A DNA stretch of 64,000 bases, from NCBI GenBank assembly GCA_963678485.1, contig OY782882.1, forward strand, positions 4,092,001-4,156,000, in the 5' to 3' direction. The position numbers and the translations under genes were made by a program. Below are positions 1-8,293 of this stretch, piece by piece. Source of the DNA: CALGYY01 sp963678485 (lineage in GTDB: Bacteria; Bacteroidota; Bacteroidia; Bacteroidales; CAIWKO01). The notes below the pieces were generated by a model that saw nothing but the letters and a program-made list of their open reading frames with translations, did no database searches and was not told where the DNA came from. Each line of letters begins with the position of its first letter. Position 1 is the stretch's first letter.

Positions 1-58
1 GAGAGATTGATATTATTTCGTTTTTCCATCATTGTTCGAAATTCAATACTTTTTTTCA

Positions 59-66
59 TACCTTTG
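59..66 (+). promoter_or_regulatory. Possible -7 box for tRNA-Arg
   Basis: TACCTTTG matches the Bacteroidota -7 consensus TAnnTTTG and lies about 70 bases upstream of the tRNA gene. The -33 partner is weak (TTCG at 35-38, spacer 20), so this is tentative. Confidence 0.4.
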
Positions 67-138
67 CACCCCTAAAACTGTATTACGCGATTTGATGGGG
101 TGTTTATAATCAAGTTATAGTAATACAACAATAGTTGA

Positions 139-212
139 GGTTCCGTAGCTCAGTTGGATAGAGCAACAGCCTTCTAAGCTGTGGGTCGCGCGTTCGAATC
201 GCGCCGGAATCA
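139..212 (+). tRNA. tRNA-Arg (anticodon TCT)
   Basis: A complete cloverleaf can be folded by eye. Acceptor strand GGTTCCG (139-145) pairs with CGGAATC (205-211), discriminator A at 212. The anticodon stem ACAGC/GCTGT encloses loop CTTCTAA, giving anticodon TCT at 173-175. The T arm is GCGCG-TTCGAAT-CGCGC. The 3' CCA is not encoded. It decodes AGA, a common Arg codon in AT-rich genomes. Confidence 0.97.
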
Positions 213-234
213 CTAAGGATTCAGAAGGTTTTCA

Positions 235-276
235 AAAAGCAGGTTTAACAGGGTTTAAATCTGCTTTTGTTTTTTT
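235..276 (+). terminator. Rho-independent terminator of tRNA-Arg
   Basis: Positions 235-248 pair with 254-268 (AAAAGCAG followed by a G-T wobble and TTTAA), with a short loop. A run of eight T follows at 269-276 after one G. It lies 23 bases after the tRNA. Confidence 0.8.
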
Positions 277-446
277 AATCTTTCATTTAAGCTGCAACAA
301 CACGGGTATCCATCCAAAGTTGCTTCTGTAGTCTGCCGTTACCTTGTAAAAGTTAACCGTTATCTGATTCAATGTAATACAATAATAAAAGTCTTATATA
401 TTTGTTATTTCTAATTTACTTTTCTCTACTAATAAAAGTTGACAGA

Positions 447-1637
447 ATGAAAAAAATAATTACGTTTATTTTGTTTCTTGCTGCATGCAATATTTCTTCG
501 GCGCAGTGGACAGCCATTGATACCGCAGATATAAATGCGATATGGCTTGTTGAGCCAGATAATGGGTGGTCATTTCAACAGCAATTCAAACATTGGGATG
601 GAGCCAGCTGGAGTGTTGCAGTGCAAGATTCGGCATTTGGCGCTTCTTGCTGTGCTTTTCCAGCTGCAAACAATGGCTGGGCATTTGGTTATCAGGATAG
701 CTTGTACAGATTTGATGGTTCCTCATGGACAAAATACTTTTCAGGAATGCCCTATATTCGTTATTGTGATTTTTATGATAGTGACCATGGTTGGGCATTA
801 ACAGGTGGACTCTCATATAAATATCATAATGGAATATGGACACCCTATCCAATAAATTTACCTTCATACATTTTTTGCGATGTGATGGCCATTTCCGCAA
901 GTGATTCAGCTGTCGCCTGGATATCTGGAATTGCTAACTTTAATAATCCAAATACAGATACTTCTTATCTGTTAAAGTTTGTGACAAATCAATGGGTGAT
1001 CGATACTGCGATTGCTGATACATATTTATTTAGTGTTTGTTTTACTGATCAAAATCATGGCTGGGCTAGCGGATTATGTGATAATAATTCTGTAATATAT
1101 AAGTATAACGGTAGCCATTGGTCTTTGGATTACCAGAGTCAAGATCCCTATGGTACAAGTTGTATTTATATGTATGATAATAATCATGGATGGGCATCAA
1201 GTGAATCTAGAAAACTATATAATTATGATGGATTTAACTGGTTCATTCAGGATACAACTCTTAGGTTGATTTGTCAATTCTCTTTTGCTAACCAAATGAA
1301 TGGCTGGGCATTAGGGAGAAGCACTGCTCATATTGGGCCGTATAATGTTGTTTATAGCACTACAACAGGCGGATTCGGCATGGATAAACTCTTTTATGAT
1401 GAATCATCGGATTATCTTGTTTTTCCAAATCCCGCAACAACAACAATAACGCTGAATATTCCTGCAGAATTTGGTCTAACAGGATCACTTGAGGTTTATA
1501 ATAGTCTGGGGCGGGTGGTAGAAGTTCACGCGCTATGTACTCCACTAGATGTTAGGACATGGACAAGGGGGTTGTATTTTGTTGCGATCAAAAATGATAG
1601 AGGTGAAAGATTGTGCGCTAAAGTGGTTAAGGAATAG
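447..1637 (+). CDS. Secreted protein with GWA repeats and T9SS sorting domain
   Basis: This is a 396-residue exported protein. The start at 447 is preferred over an in-frame ATG at 402 because it places a clean signal peptide (MKK, hydrophobic core, cut after SSAQ) at the N-terminus. The body carries at least five copies of a (N/D/N)HGWA(S/F/L)G motif, each followed by a short strand such as KYNG or RFDG, as in beta-propeller folds of the BNR/YCF48 kind. The last ~80 residues (from YLVFPNPA to KVVKE) are a type A T9SS sorting domain, so the protein should be moved across the outer membrane and anchored or released. The target or ligand is unknown. Confidence 0.85.
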   Translation: MKKIITFILFLAACNISSAQWTAIDTADINAIWLVEPDNGWSFQQQFKHWDGASWSVAVQDSAFGASCCAFPAANNGWAFGYQDSLYRFDGSSWTKYFSGMPYIRYCDFYDSDHGWALTGGLSYKYHNGIWTPYPINLPSYIFCDVMAISASDSAVAWISGIANFNNPNTDTSYLLKFVTNQWVIDTAIADTYLFSVCFTDQNHGWASGLCDNNSVIYKYNGSHWSLDYQSQDPYGTSCIYMYDNNHGWASSESRKLYNYDGFNWFIQDTTLRLICQFSFANQMNGWALGRSTAHIGPYNVVYSTTTGGFGMDKLFYDESSDYLVFPNPATTTITLNIPAEFGLTGSLEVYNSLGRVVEVHALCTPLDVRTWTRGLYFVAIKNDRGERLCAKVVKE

Positions 1638-1704
1638 CAAATTAATGAATTTGAACTCGTTCTATTGAGATTTCAATCGTTAAGTAAAACGATAATGAAG
1701 GCAC

Positions 1705-1736
1705 TCTGATTGAGCTATTTTTTTTACTCAATCAGA
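1705..1736. terminator. Convergent hairpin, probable bidirectional terminator
   Basis: A perfect 10-bp stem TCTGATTGAG (1705-1714) / CTCAATCAGA (1727-1736) has a T-rich loop. It lies between two convergent genes, and its right arm is also the last codons and stop of the minus-strand lipoprotein gene. A T run sits in the loop rather than after the stem, so its efficiency is uncertain. Confidence 0.5.
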
Positions 1737-2446
1737 TCAAATTCGAATTTTCCAATATCATCCCGCATTAGCCATAAGCTAGGCTTAGCAACAAAATTCC
1801 CTGGACGAATTCCGCATTTTATATAGTACTCTTTGCCCGGTTCTATAGTGATAGTCAGTGAAGCCCGAGATTCGGTAACTGCAATTATTGTAACTGTACC
1901 GTAATGATTAATAATAACATCTTTGCTACTGCTATTGATGGAGTTATAAACCAAGGAATCGTTAAGCAAAACGGGATAGACCCAAATGTTTCCGTAAGTG
2001 GTATTTGTTCGATAAAAATGAAGTATAGCATGTGTTGTAGTGTCTGAACTTTGTTGCACTGACGGTTCCGTGAAATTCGTATCTAAAGGAATTCTATAGA
2101 TCTCCGCCCTGAGTTTTCGCTCAGATGTGACATAATCGGTCGGAGAGGGCATTGTTATACGAAGCGCATTACCACCAATCTTCTTTGCTTCATACTTTGC
2201 CTCTAGTATATTTTTTTCAAGGTTGTCACCTAATGCGCTCTTTGCACCGAAAATACGCACGAAACCCAATTTTTCAGCATTATCGGGCAATGTATCTCTG
2301 ATTCCGTATAAAGCAATATGATTACAATTTAAATTGTTGTCATATGTTTTTATAATGGAGGTTCGGATGTGACTGCAGGCCGATAGCAGAATTGTACATA
2401 TTATAATTGAAATGAATATATTTTTGGGTGCAATGGGTGATGTCAT
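1724..2446 (-). CDS. Lipoprotein of unknown function
   Basis: This encodes 240 residues when started at 2446. That start gives a typical lipoprotein signal, a hydrophobic stretch ending in the lipobox LLSAC. A longer frame to 2542 adds a 32-residue polar leader with no signal character and is less likely. The mature part has an N-terminal half rich in charged residues (KLGFVRIFGAK, EAKYEAKKIGGNALRI) that recalls small DUF4156-like or YajI-like lipoproteins, and a C-terminal beta-rich half ending in FEFDLIE. No family can be assigned. It is expected to sit on the inner leaflet of the outer membrane or in the periplasm. Confidence 0.7.
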   Translation of the reverse strand: MTSPIAPKNIFISIIICTILLSACSHIRTSIIKTYDNNLNCNHIALYGIRDTLPDNAEKLGFVRIFGAKSALGDNLEKNILEAKYEAKKIGGNALRITMPSPTDYVTSERKLRAEIYRIPLDTNFTEPSVQQSSDTTTHAILHFYRTNTTYGNIWVYPVLLNDSLVYNSINSSSKDVIINHYGTVTIIAVTESRASLTITIEPGKEYYIKCGIRPGNFVAKPSLWLMRDDIGKFEFDLIE

Positions 2447-2597
2447 GATATCGGGTATGGCTGGTTTATTTATATTTTTCGTTGTGATATTATTGCCATC
2501 ACAAACAAATGATTTCATATTTTGGAATGATTTAGATATCAAAAATACGAATATTAATATTGATGCATTATAGAATTTGAACCGATGTTGAAATGTG

Positions 2598-2830
2598 CGA
2601 TGCCTGCGGCATCGGGATGGCGGTGCGGGTGTGATGGGAGCTACAAAGGTGGGATGCCTTCGGCATCCATTGATGCGGTGCGGTTGTGATGGGTGTTACA
2701 ATGGGGGATGCCTTCGGCATCCTAGGGAGATGTGCAGTTTTGGGAGGCGTAGCATGGTTGCGATGCCTTCGGCATCTTTGGCGTGGTGCAGTTTTGAGAG
2801 ATGTCAGATGGGTGAGATGCCTATGGCATC
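2598..2830. repeat. REP-like palindrome array, left
   Basis: There are five GC-rich hairpins of the form (C/G)GATGCC-NNN-GGCATC(C/G), usually with a TTC loop: 2598-2614, 2652-2668, 2706-2722, 2762-2776 and 2816-2830. They are spaced about 40-55 bases apart. Part of the spacer (GTGCAGTTTTG, GGCGTAGCATGG) also recurs, so the unit is roughly 53 bp. The first 78 bases (2591-2668) are nearly identical to 3632-3709 on the other side of the Y1 transposase. The GC content is well above that of neighbouring DNA. Open frames crossing this array are not credible genes. Confidence 0.85.
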
Positions 2831-2946
2831 GGGCGATTCGAGAATTGAATGTTGATGTTAATAACGACGCTTCTCGTACCTATGCTGGACTGTGTTTGTA
2901 AAACATTGATGATTGAAGAATCATAGGAAATGCTGAAAATTCAATC

Positions 2947-3024
2947 CCAATGTGATTATCCCGAAGGGATAACACATTGGTGGAAAATGGCTGCAGTGTA
3001 GGTTGTGCGACCCCGAAGGGGTCG
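2947..3024. repeat. Two further palindromes next to the Y1 transposase
   Basis: Hairpin one (2947-2980) pairs CCAATGTG with CACATTGG around an inner stem TTATCCC-GAA-GGGATAA. Hairpin two (3008-3024) is CGACCCC-GAA-GGGGTCG. Both have a GAA loop, the complement of the TTC loop in the neighbouring GATGCC family, and lie just 3' of the transposase stop. They may be transposase-recognised ends or terminators. Confidence 0.75.
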
Positions 3025-3040
3025 AACATTGTACAAAAAA

Positions 3041-3520
3041 TCAAATATCTAAATTTGAATATTCAATCCAATCAAATAGAAATCGATCTTCATAAGATAT
3101 TTCAAATTTTTTCAAGAATCCTATGTATTCTGATTTAAAAGCGGTTTTACTATGATGTTCTTTTTGCCGCATAATATACTTGACTACTCTATCAATTTGT
3201 GATTGGCTATAAGTAAATGCCCCATATCCTTCTTGCCAGTAAAATTTCTGTTTGGTGAATTTTCCCTCGTTTATAAATGTGTTGCTTGATTTTTTTATTT
3301 CTCTCACCAAATCCGAAATCCGACATTCGGGTTTCATCCCAATAAAAATATGTATGTGGTCTGGCATACCATTTATTGCAAGCATTTTTTGACCATTTTT
3401 CTGAACGATGCCAGTGATGTATTTGTGCAATCGTTCTTCCCATGAAGGGAGGATCAGTGCATTTCGATGTTTTACAGCGAAAACCACCTGAACGTGGAGT
3501 TTTGAAAATGTTCCGGACAT
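3041..3520 (-). CDS. IS200/IS605-type Y1 transposase (REP-associated)
   Basis: A 159-residue single-domain Y1 (HUH) transposase. The HUH motif is seen as DHIHIF (His55, His57), and the likely catalytic tyrosine is Tyr115 in VVKYIMRQKEHH. The length and layout match TnpA of IS200/IS605 elements and REP-associated tyrosine transposases, which nick single-stranded DNA at hairpins. There is no TnpB. On both sides lie arrays of short palindromes rather than one pair of subterminal hairpins, the layout expected for a REP/RAYT system. The frame is intact, so the protein may be active or retained for a host role. The family call is firm; the RAYT subtype is inferred from context. Confidence 0.9.
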   Translation of the reverse strand: MSGTFSKLHVQVVFAVKHRNALILPSWEERLHKYITGIVQKNGQKMLAINGMPDHIHIFIGMKPECRISDLVREIKKSSNTFINEGKFTKQKFYWQEGYGAFTYSQSQIDRVVKYIMRQKEHHSKTAFKSEYIGFLKKFEISYEDRFLFDWIEYSNLDI

Positions 3521-3590
3521 AATTAGATTTATTTGTTTTGTTTCTGTAAAAATAAAAATAATTTAAATGAAAAATTGATTGTTTTTTTGT

Positions 3591-3912
3591 GATACCCCTT
3601 CGGGGTCGGATACAAATATTATTGTTTTTCATAATGTGCGATGCCGACGGCATCGGGATGGCGGTGCGGGTGGGATGGGAGCTACAAAGGGGGGATGCCT
3701 TCGGCATCCAGGGTAGCAGTGCAGTTTTGAGAGGCGTAATAGGGTTGCGATGCCTTCGGCATCCATGCTGTGTTGCAGGTGTGATGGGTGTCACCTAGGG
3801 GGGATGCCTTCGGCATCCAACAGAGCAGTGCAATTTTGAAAGGCGTAGCATGGTTGTGATGCCTTCGGGGTCAATGGGCAGCAGTGCAAGTTGTGCGACC
3901 CCGAATGGGTCG
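3591..3912. repeat. REP-like palindrome array, right
   Basis: GATGCC-type hairpins are at 3639-3655, 3693-3709, 3749-3763 and 3802-3818. GACCCC-type hairpins are at 3591-3607 (imperfect) and 3896-3912 (one mismatch). The unit at 3858-3872 is a chimera, with a GATGCC left arm and a GGGGTC right arm. Spacers share the GTGCAGTTTTGA and GGCGTAGCATGG segments of the left array. The array fills the gap between the Y1 transposase and the kelch gene. Confidence 0.85.
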
Positions 3913-4090
3913 AACACAATATGTGGTTGCGCATGAATAGCGAGTGCATCGATGTCATTGGTTGATTTGTAAGGGGCATGGCGTCGAAAACCATATTGAA
4001 TACGCTGTATTGCTTGATTAATGAATAAAAGCACATGTTTCTAATCTTTAATCATTAAATTTGTGACCATATTTCACAAACAATCTTGCA

Positions 4091-5185
4091 ATGAATACGA
4101 TTCATAATCTAAAAAAAGGAATTTTTATAATCGCTTTTCTGAGCCTGACTATTTCTTCGTGTAAAAAGGATGATGAGGTAAAGCTTTCTGTAATAAAAAA
4201 ACCAACCACAGCTGCTTATGTTGGAAGTTACTATCTTTCAACCGCGCGCTATATTCTGGCGGCTTCGGGTGCAGGAGACAAGGTGCTTTTTGCCGGTGGC
4301 TCCGATGGTAATATAGATAATGATCAGGTTGATATTTACGATGTTGTTACACATTCATGGACTACTTCTCAACTTTCAGAAGGCCGGCATGGATTAGCAT
4401 CCGCTTCCAATGGTGATCTGATCATGTTTGCAGGCGGATGGATCAATGGCAACTATTCAAAGGCCGTAGATTTTTATAACGTAAAAACTGGACTCTGGAC
4501 TTATTCGGAATTGAGTGCTTCAAGAGGATACCCGGCTGCAGCAAGTGCAGGCGACAAGATGGTTGTGGCTGGTGGCTTTAATGGTACATATTCTACTATT
4601 GTCGATATCTATACTATTTCTACTGGATTATGGACTACAGGTCAATTGAGCGAAGGGAGGAATTTTATTACAGCGGCTGGCTGTGGTAACAAAATTCTTT
4701 TTGGTGGCGGGTCCACTGGTTCGCAACCTACAAGTACCGTAGATATTTATAATATTACTGACAATACTTGGTCTGTTTCCCACCTTAGCAGTCCCCGGTT
4801 TTTTCTTACCGCAACCGCGGCTGGTGGTAAAGTGTTTTTTGCCGGTGGTTCCGACAATGTGGCTTTTTCTGATATTGTTGATATCTATGATGTGGCTAGT
4901 GGTACATGGTCGGTGAGCCATTTAAGCGAAGCCCGAAATGATTTATCCGCTGCGGCCATTGGGAACATTGTTCTGTTTGCCGGTGGTAGCAATCTCCTTG
5001 GTGAGTCAGATGTGGTAGATATTTATGATTTAAGCACAGGCTTGTGGTCGGTTTCGCATTTGAGCGAAGCACGCGGATATTTGGCCGGTGCAGCCACAAG
5101 AGATAAATTTGTTTTTGCTGGTGGTCTGAATGGTCCTAATTGGACAGATGTTACAAAAACGGTTGATGTTTTTGAACTAAAATAG
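4091..5185 (+). CDS. Kelch-repeat lipoprotein
   Basis: A 364-residue protein with a lipoprotein signal peptide; the lipobox is TISSC with Cys24, followed by KKDDE, a common outer-membrane retention pattern in Bacteroidota. The rest is a kelch-type beta-propeller. AGG/GGG motifs occur about every 46 residues (near 69, 115, 160, 205, 251, 298, 343), and six copies of VDIY-x7-W lie between them, which fits a six- or seven-bladed propeller with the ends closing the ring. Repeats are strongly alike (SVSHLSEAR, WTTSQLSEGR), suggesting recent internal duplication. Its ligand is unknown. It stands alone, downstream of the REP-like array. Confidence 0.85.
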   Translation: MNTIHNLKKGIFIIAFLSLTISSCKKDDEVKLSVIKKPTTAAYVGSYYLSTARYILAASGAGDKVLFAGGSDGNIDNDQVDIYDVVTHSWTTSQLSEGRHGLASASNGDLIMFAGGWINGNYSKAVDFYNVKTGLWTYSELSASRGYPAAASAGDKMVVAGGFNGTYSTIVDIYTISTGLWTTGQLSEGRNFITAAGCGNKILFGGGSTGSQPTSTVDIYNITDNTWSVSHLSSPRFFLTATAAGGKVFFAGGSDNVAFSDIVDIYDVASGTWSVSHLSEARNDLSAAAIGNIVLFAGGSNLLGESDVVDIYDLSTGLWSVSHLSEARGYLAGAATRDKFVFAGGLNGPNWTDVTKTVDVFELK

Positions 5186-5248
5186 TTCATCATCATCGCA
5201 GACCTATCCGGTTCAAGAATAAATATTCTTAATATTTACTTTTTTTTC

Positions 5249-5308
5249 TAAAGAGTGATTACATTTATACCTTAAATGTTATTCACTCTTTAATAATTTA
5301 AAGGAGGT
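5249..5308 (+). promoter_or_regulatory. Long inverted repeat plus strong Shine-Dalgarno before the SPFH gene
   Basis: Positions 5249-5267 (TAAAGAGTGA, then ACATTTA) are complementary to 5273-5292 (TAAATGT, then TCACTCTTTA), with a loop of about five bases and a small bulge. No T run follows on either strand, so it is not a typical terminator. AAGGAGGT at 5301-5308 is a near-perfect anti-SD match seven bases before the ATG at 5315, which is rare in this phylum. The pair looks like an operator or mRNA hairpin combined with SD-driven translation. Confidence 0.65.
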
Positions 5309-5314
5309 ACATAA

Positions 5315-7363
5315 ATGATAATGAATTTAGTTTTTATCGCTGCAGGAGTGGTCCTATTAATCATCCTGTTGGCATCCAGCATCGTGGTTGTTCGCGGTGA
5401 TTCCATCGCAGTACTTGAACGTAAATGGTTTGGTAAAGACATGCCACAGGGGCGTGTTATTGCTATGAAGAATGAGGTAGGTATACAGGCCCGGACTCTT
5501 GGTCCTGGTATGCATTTCCTCACACCTTTTATTTACAAAGCACGCAAGTTTCCCTTCACTATTATTCAGGAAGATGAGGTAGGTTTGGTTGAATCCATCG
5601 ACGGAAATTCTATTCCAGCTGGAAAGATTTTCGCGAAGGTGGCTGAAAATCATGATTCATTTCAAGATGGCGTCGTATTTCTTGAAAATGCAGGTGAGAA
5701 AGGTCCCCAGCTTGAAATATTACCTCCCGGAACATACAGAGTCAACCCTGTTCTCTTTAAGGTAAAAAAGGTTCCCGCAACAGTCATTAATAAAGGGCAA
5801 ATTGGACTTCTTACGGCCATGGATGGTGAGCCTATTCCTACTGGTCGTTTGCTTGCTCAGAATATTTTCGGGATATCTATTTTCGAAAATGGCGAATTGT
5901 TTTTGAAGAATCATGGGCAAAAAGGTCCGCAAGCACAGATACTGCTTGCAGGAACTTATCGTATTAATACCGATTTGATTAAGATTGAAATTTATCCTGC
6001 AACCGTTGTACCGACTGGAAAGGTTGGTCTTGTTACAGCTCGCGATGGCGAACCATTACCAGAGACAGAGTATGTTGCAAAGTCGATTGAGGGGCACAAT
6101 AATTTTCAGGATATAGAGGCCTTCCTTAAAAATGGCGGTCAGCGCGGACCACAGCTCGATGTGTTGAAACCCGGTACTTATTACATCAACCCATTGATGT
6201 TCCAGGTGGAAGTCGACGAGGTGGCTATTGTTGAGCGTGGACAGGTTGCAGTGGTTGTTTCGAACGTCGGTGAGGAACCTAGTCAGATCAAGGAATTAAT
6301 CACTAAAGTTGCCAGCAAGGAAAATGCTCCAACAACCGAAGAGTCTAAGATTGCAGAAGAACGTCTGAATGTGGGGATTGAACGTTATGTTGTTCCCAAA
6401 GGATACCGTGGTATACAGCAAGAGGTTGCAGGCCCGGGTCTTTATTATCTGAACCGTCGTGCTTACATTGTGTACGTTATAGACACAACGAATATCACCA
6501 TCGATTGGGACGATGCAAAAGAGACTAATTTTGATCCGTTGAAAGTGATTTCACGTGATGGTTTTGAAATAAGCGTTTCCGTGAAGGTCATCATTCGTGT
6601 GCGTCCGGATCAGGCACCTTATATGGTTGCGAAGATTGGATCAATTGACAATCTCATTCAGCACGTGATTCATCCTATGATTGATTCAAGTTTCAGGAAT
6701 CAGGCTTCATCGACCTCTGCCATGAATTTTATGCAGGATCGTCAGGAAGAGCAACATAAAGCTGAGGAGCGCGCTCGCATTGAACTTGAGAAGTACCATG
6801 TGGAATGTGTATCTGTATTGATTTGTCAGATTACATTACCTCAGGATTTGATGGATACGCAGACTATCAAAATCATTGCGCAACAGCAACAGGCCATGTT
6901 TACTGAGCAACAGAAAGCTGAACAAACGCGTATTGCCACTGAGAAAACACGTTCTGAAGCTGATCAGCAGAAGAATTTAGTGGAAGCTGAAATAGGAGTG
7001 AAGATTGCCGAGCAAAATAAACTTAAGCAAATTAAGATTGCAGAAGGACAATCAGAAACATTCCGCCTTCAGGCTGAAGGTGAAGCTAAAGGTATTAAAG
7101 CCAAAGGTGAGGCAGAAGCATCGAAGATTCTTGCAATTGGAGAATCAACAGCAAAAGCCTATGAGCTTCAGAATAAAGCTGTCGGAATGCAGGGTGTAAC
7201 TGCGATTGAAATTGCCAAGCAGATATCTCTTGGCAATATTAAAGTAACACCTGACTTCCTTGTTCAGGGAGGCGAAAGCATCGGAGGTTTGTTGTCTGCT
7301 TTTCTTACCAAGCAGATTATGATTAATCCGGAATCTAAAATAGATTCTCCTACTGATAAATAG
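5315..7363 (+). CDS. Flotillin-like SPFH domain protein
   Basis: A 682-residue membrane-associated scaffold protein. One N-terminal membrane helix (about residues 4-26) is followed by three tandem repeats of about 75 residues that share DGEPxP, F-x2-NxGQxGPQ and PGTYxINP motifs, then an SPFH (band 7) domain (about 360-520). An Ala/Glu/Gln-rich coiled coil with EQQKAEQTR and GEAEASKI segments (about 525-630) typical of flotillins comes next, and a short tail. Flotillins oligomerise and organise membrane microdomains. The start at 5315 is supported by the SD at 5301-5308. The repeats before the SPFH domain make it longer than ordinary YuaF/FloT-type proteins. It is transcribed alone and is convergent with the next gene. 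Confidence 0.88.
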   Translation: MIMNLVFIAAGVVLLIILLASSIVVVRGDSIAVLERKWFGKDMPQGRVIAMKNEVGIQARTLGPGMHFLTPFIYKARKFPFTIIQEDEVGLVESIDGNSIPAGKIFAKVAENHDSFQDGVVFLENAGEKGPQLEILPPGTYRVNPVLFKVKKVPATVINKGQIGLLTAMDGEPIPTGRLLAQNIFGISIFENGELFLKNHGQKGPQAQILLAGTYRINTDLIKIEIYPATVVPTGKVGLVTARDGEPLPETEYVAKSIEGHNNFQDIEAFLKNGGQRGPQLDVLKPGTYYINPLMFQVEVDEVAIVERGQVAVVVSNVGEEPSQIKELITKVASKENAPTTEESKIAEERLNVGIERYVVPKGYRGIQQEVAGPGLYYLNRRAYIVYVIDTTNITIDWDDAKETNFDPLKVISRDGFEISVSVKVIIRVRPDQAPYMVAKIGSIDNLIQHVIHPMIDSSFRNQASSTSAMNFMQDRQEEQHKAEERARIELEKYHVECVSVLICQITLPQDLMDTQTIKIIAQQQQAMFTEQQKAEQTRIATEKTRSEADQQKNLVEAEIGVKIAEQNKLKQIKIAEGQSETFRLQAEGEAKGIKAKGEAEASKILAIGESTAKAYELQNKAVGMQGVTAIEIAKQISLGNIKVTPDFLVQGGESIGGLLSAFLTKQIMINPESKIDSPTDK

Positions 7364-7407
7364 TGCAGTAATATGGGACTCCTTATGGGTTGATCGTTGA
7401 TCAGAGT

Positions 7408-8169
7408 TTATTCACTTCGGGTCGACAAAGTGAACCCATAAGTGAGTTCCAATCCTATGAAACTTAAAGGATGTTTGAGAGTTCCTGAACCATAGTCGCG
7501 GTTGTTGTTATAACTATAATAACCCACACTCTCATTTCTAACGTTGTAATTAATTAATGCTGCGCATTGAATCGTATTTCCATTGGTCATTGCCTGCAAG
7601 AAACCTAGCTTTGCAAATACACCTAATAGCACTGTTTTATTGCTGTTGAGATTTATATCGTATAACTGCAAATTAGTGGAGTCATTCAAAGAAATAGTAC
7701 TACTTTCCTTTATTGACCAGGGTTTTGAGATGTCAAAGAAAACTCTGATACCACCTTCGGCGGTAAGATAATATCGCCCTTCCTTGCCAACCTCCATGAC
7801 AGCCAGATCGGATATCGCCAAGGATAGCAAACTCTGTTTGCAGTAGGATTTTTTTAAGGAGATTGACTCAAATTGAGGAGATGGAGAATCCATATTTAGT
7901 TGCACTTTTACCGGAGGCATTGTATAGCCAATTGTCAATCCTAAACCATATCCATTGCTGAAGAAATGACGAAAAGTGGCTCCAATATCAAAACTCGTTG
8001 AATATTTGGATTGTATTATATTATGATGATTGTCGGGAAAACGCAAACGGTCGTATCCGAGGCAAGCTCCGGAAATACTCAGTTGATCTTTAATGTATAT
8101 TCTTTGCGCACTTGCTTCCATCATGGAGAGCATAATTAGAATTAAAAAGACGGTGCGAAATTTTCTCAT
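7408..8169 (-). CDS. Exported beta-barrel-like protein of unknown function
   Basis: 253 residues with a signal peptide ending ASAQ. The mature part alternates polar and hydrophobic residues in strands with aromatic girdle residues (SFDIGATFRHFF, GLGLTIGYTMPP, GLELTYGFTL), as in small outer-membrane barrels of the PorT or OmpW size. It ends TLSTRSE rather than in the usual terminal aromatic residue, so barrel membership is an inference. A TTCACTT/AAGTGAA inverted repeat at 7411-7434 overlaps its last codons. Confidence 0.65.
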   Translation of the reverse strand: MRKFRTVFLILIMLSMMEASAQRIYIKDQLSISGACLGYDRLRFPDNHHNIIQSKYSTSFDIGATFRHFFSNGYGLGLTIGYTMPPVKVQLNMDSPSPQFESISLKKSYCKQSLLSLAISDLAVMEVGKEGRYYLTAEGGIRVFFDISKPWSIKESSTISLNDSTNLQLYDINLNSNKTVLLGVFAKLGFLQAMTNGNTIQCAALINYNVRNESVGYYSYNNNRDYGSGTLKHPLSFIGLELTYGFTLSTRSE

Positions 8170-8293
8170 ACTCTAATTTTTTATTGTTTGATGATCAAAA
8201 AGAATCGAACGAATTAACTTATATCCATTTTGCAAATGTACAATTTGATAGAACATTTCTCGTATTTTTGTACCCACAAACAAAATATTTGAA

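Noticed and set aside
586..900. Minus-strand frame of 104 codons inside the first T9SS gene
   Set aside because: It lies wholly inside a well-supported gene on the other strand and has no recognisable features.
2595..2901. Plus-strand open frames across the left palindrome array
   Set aside because: They are translations of the repeated GATGCC units without start context, signal or domain.
3207..3798. Open frames of 195 codons (minus) and 69 codons (plus) over the right array
   Set aside because: They overlap the Y1 gene or the repeats and consist of repeated residues.
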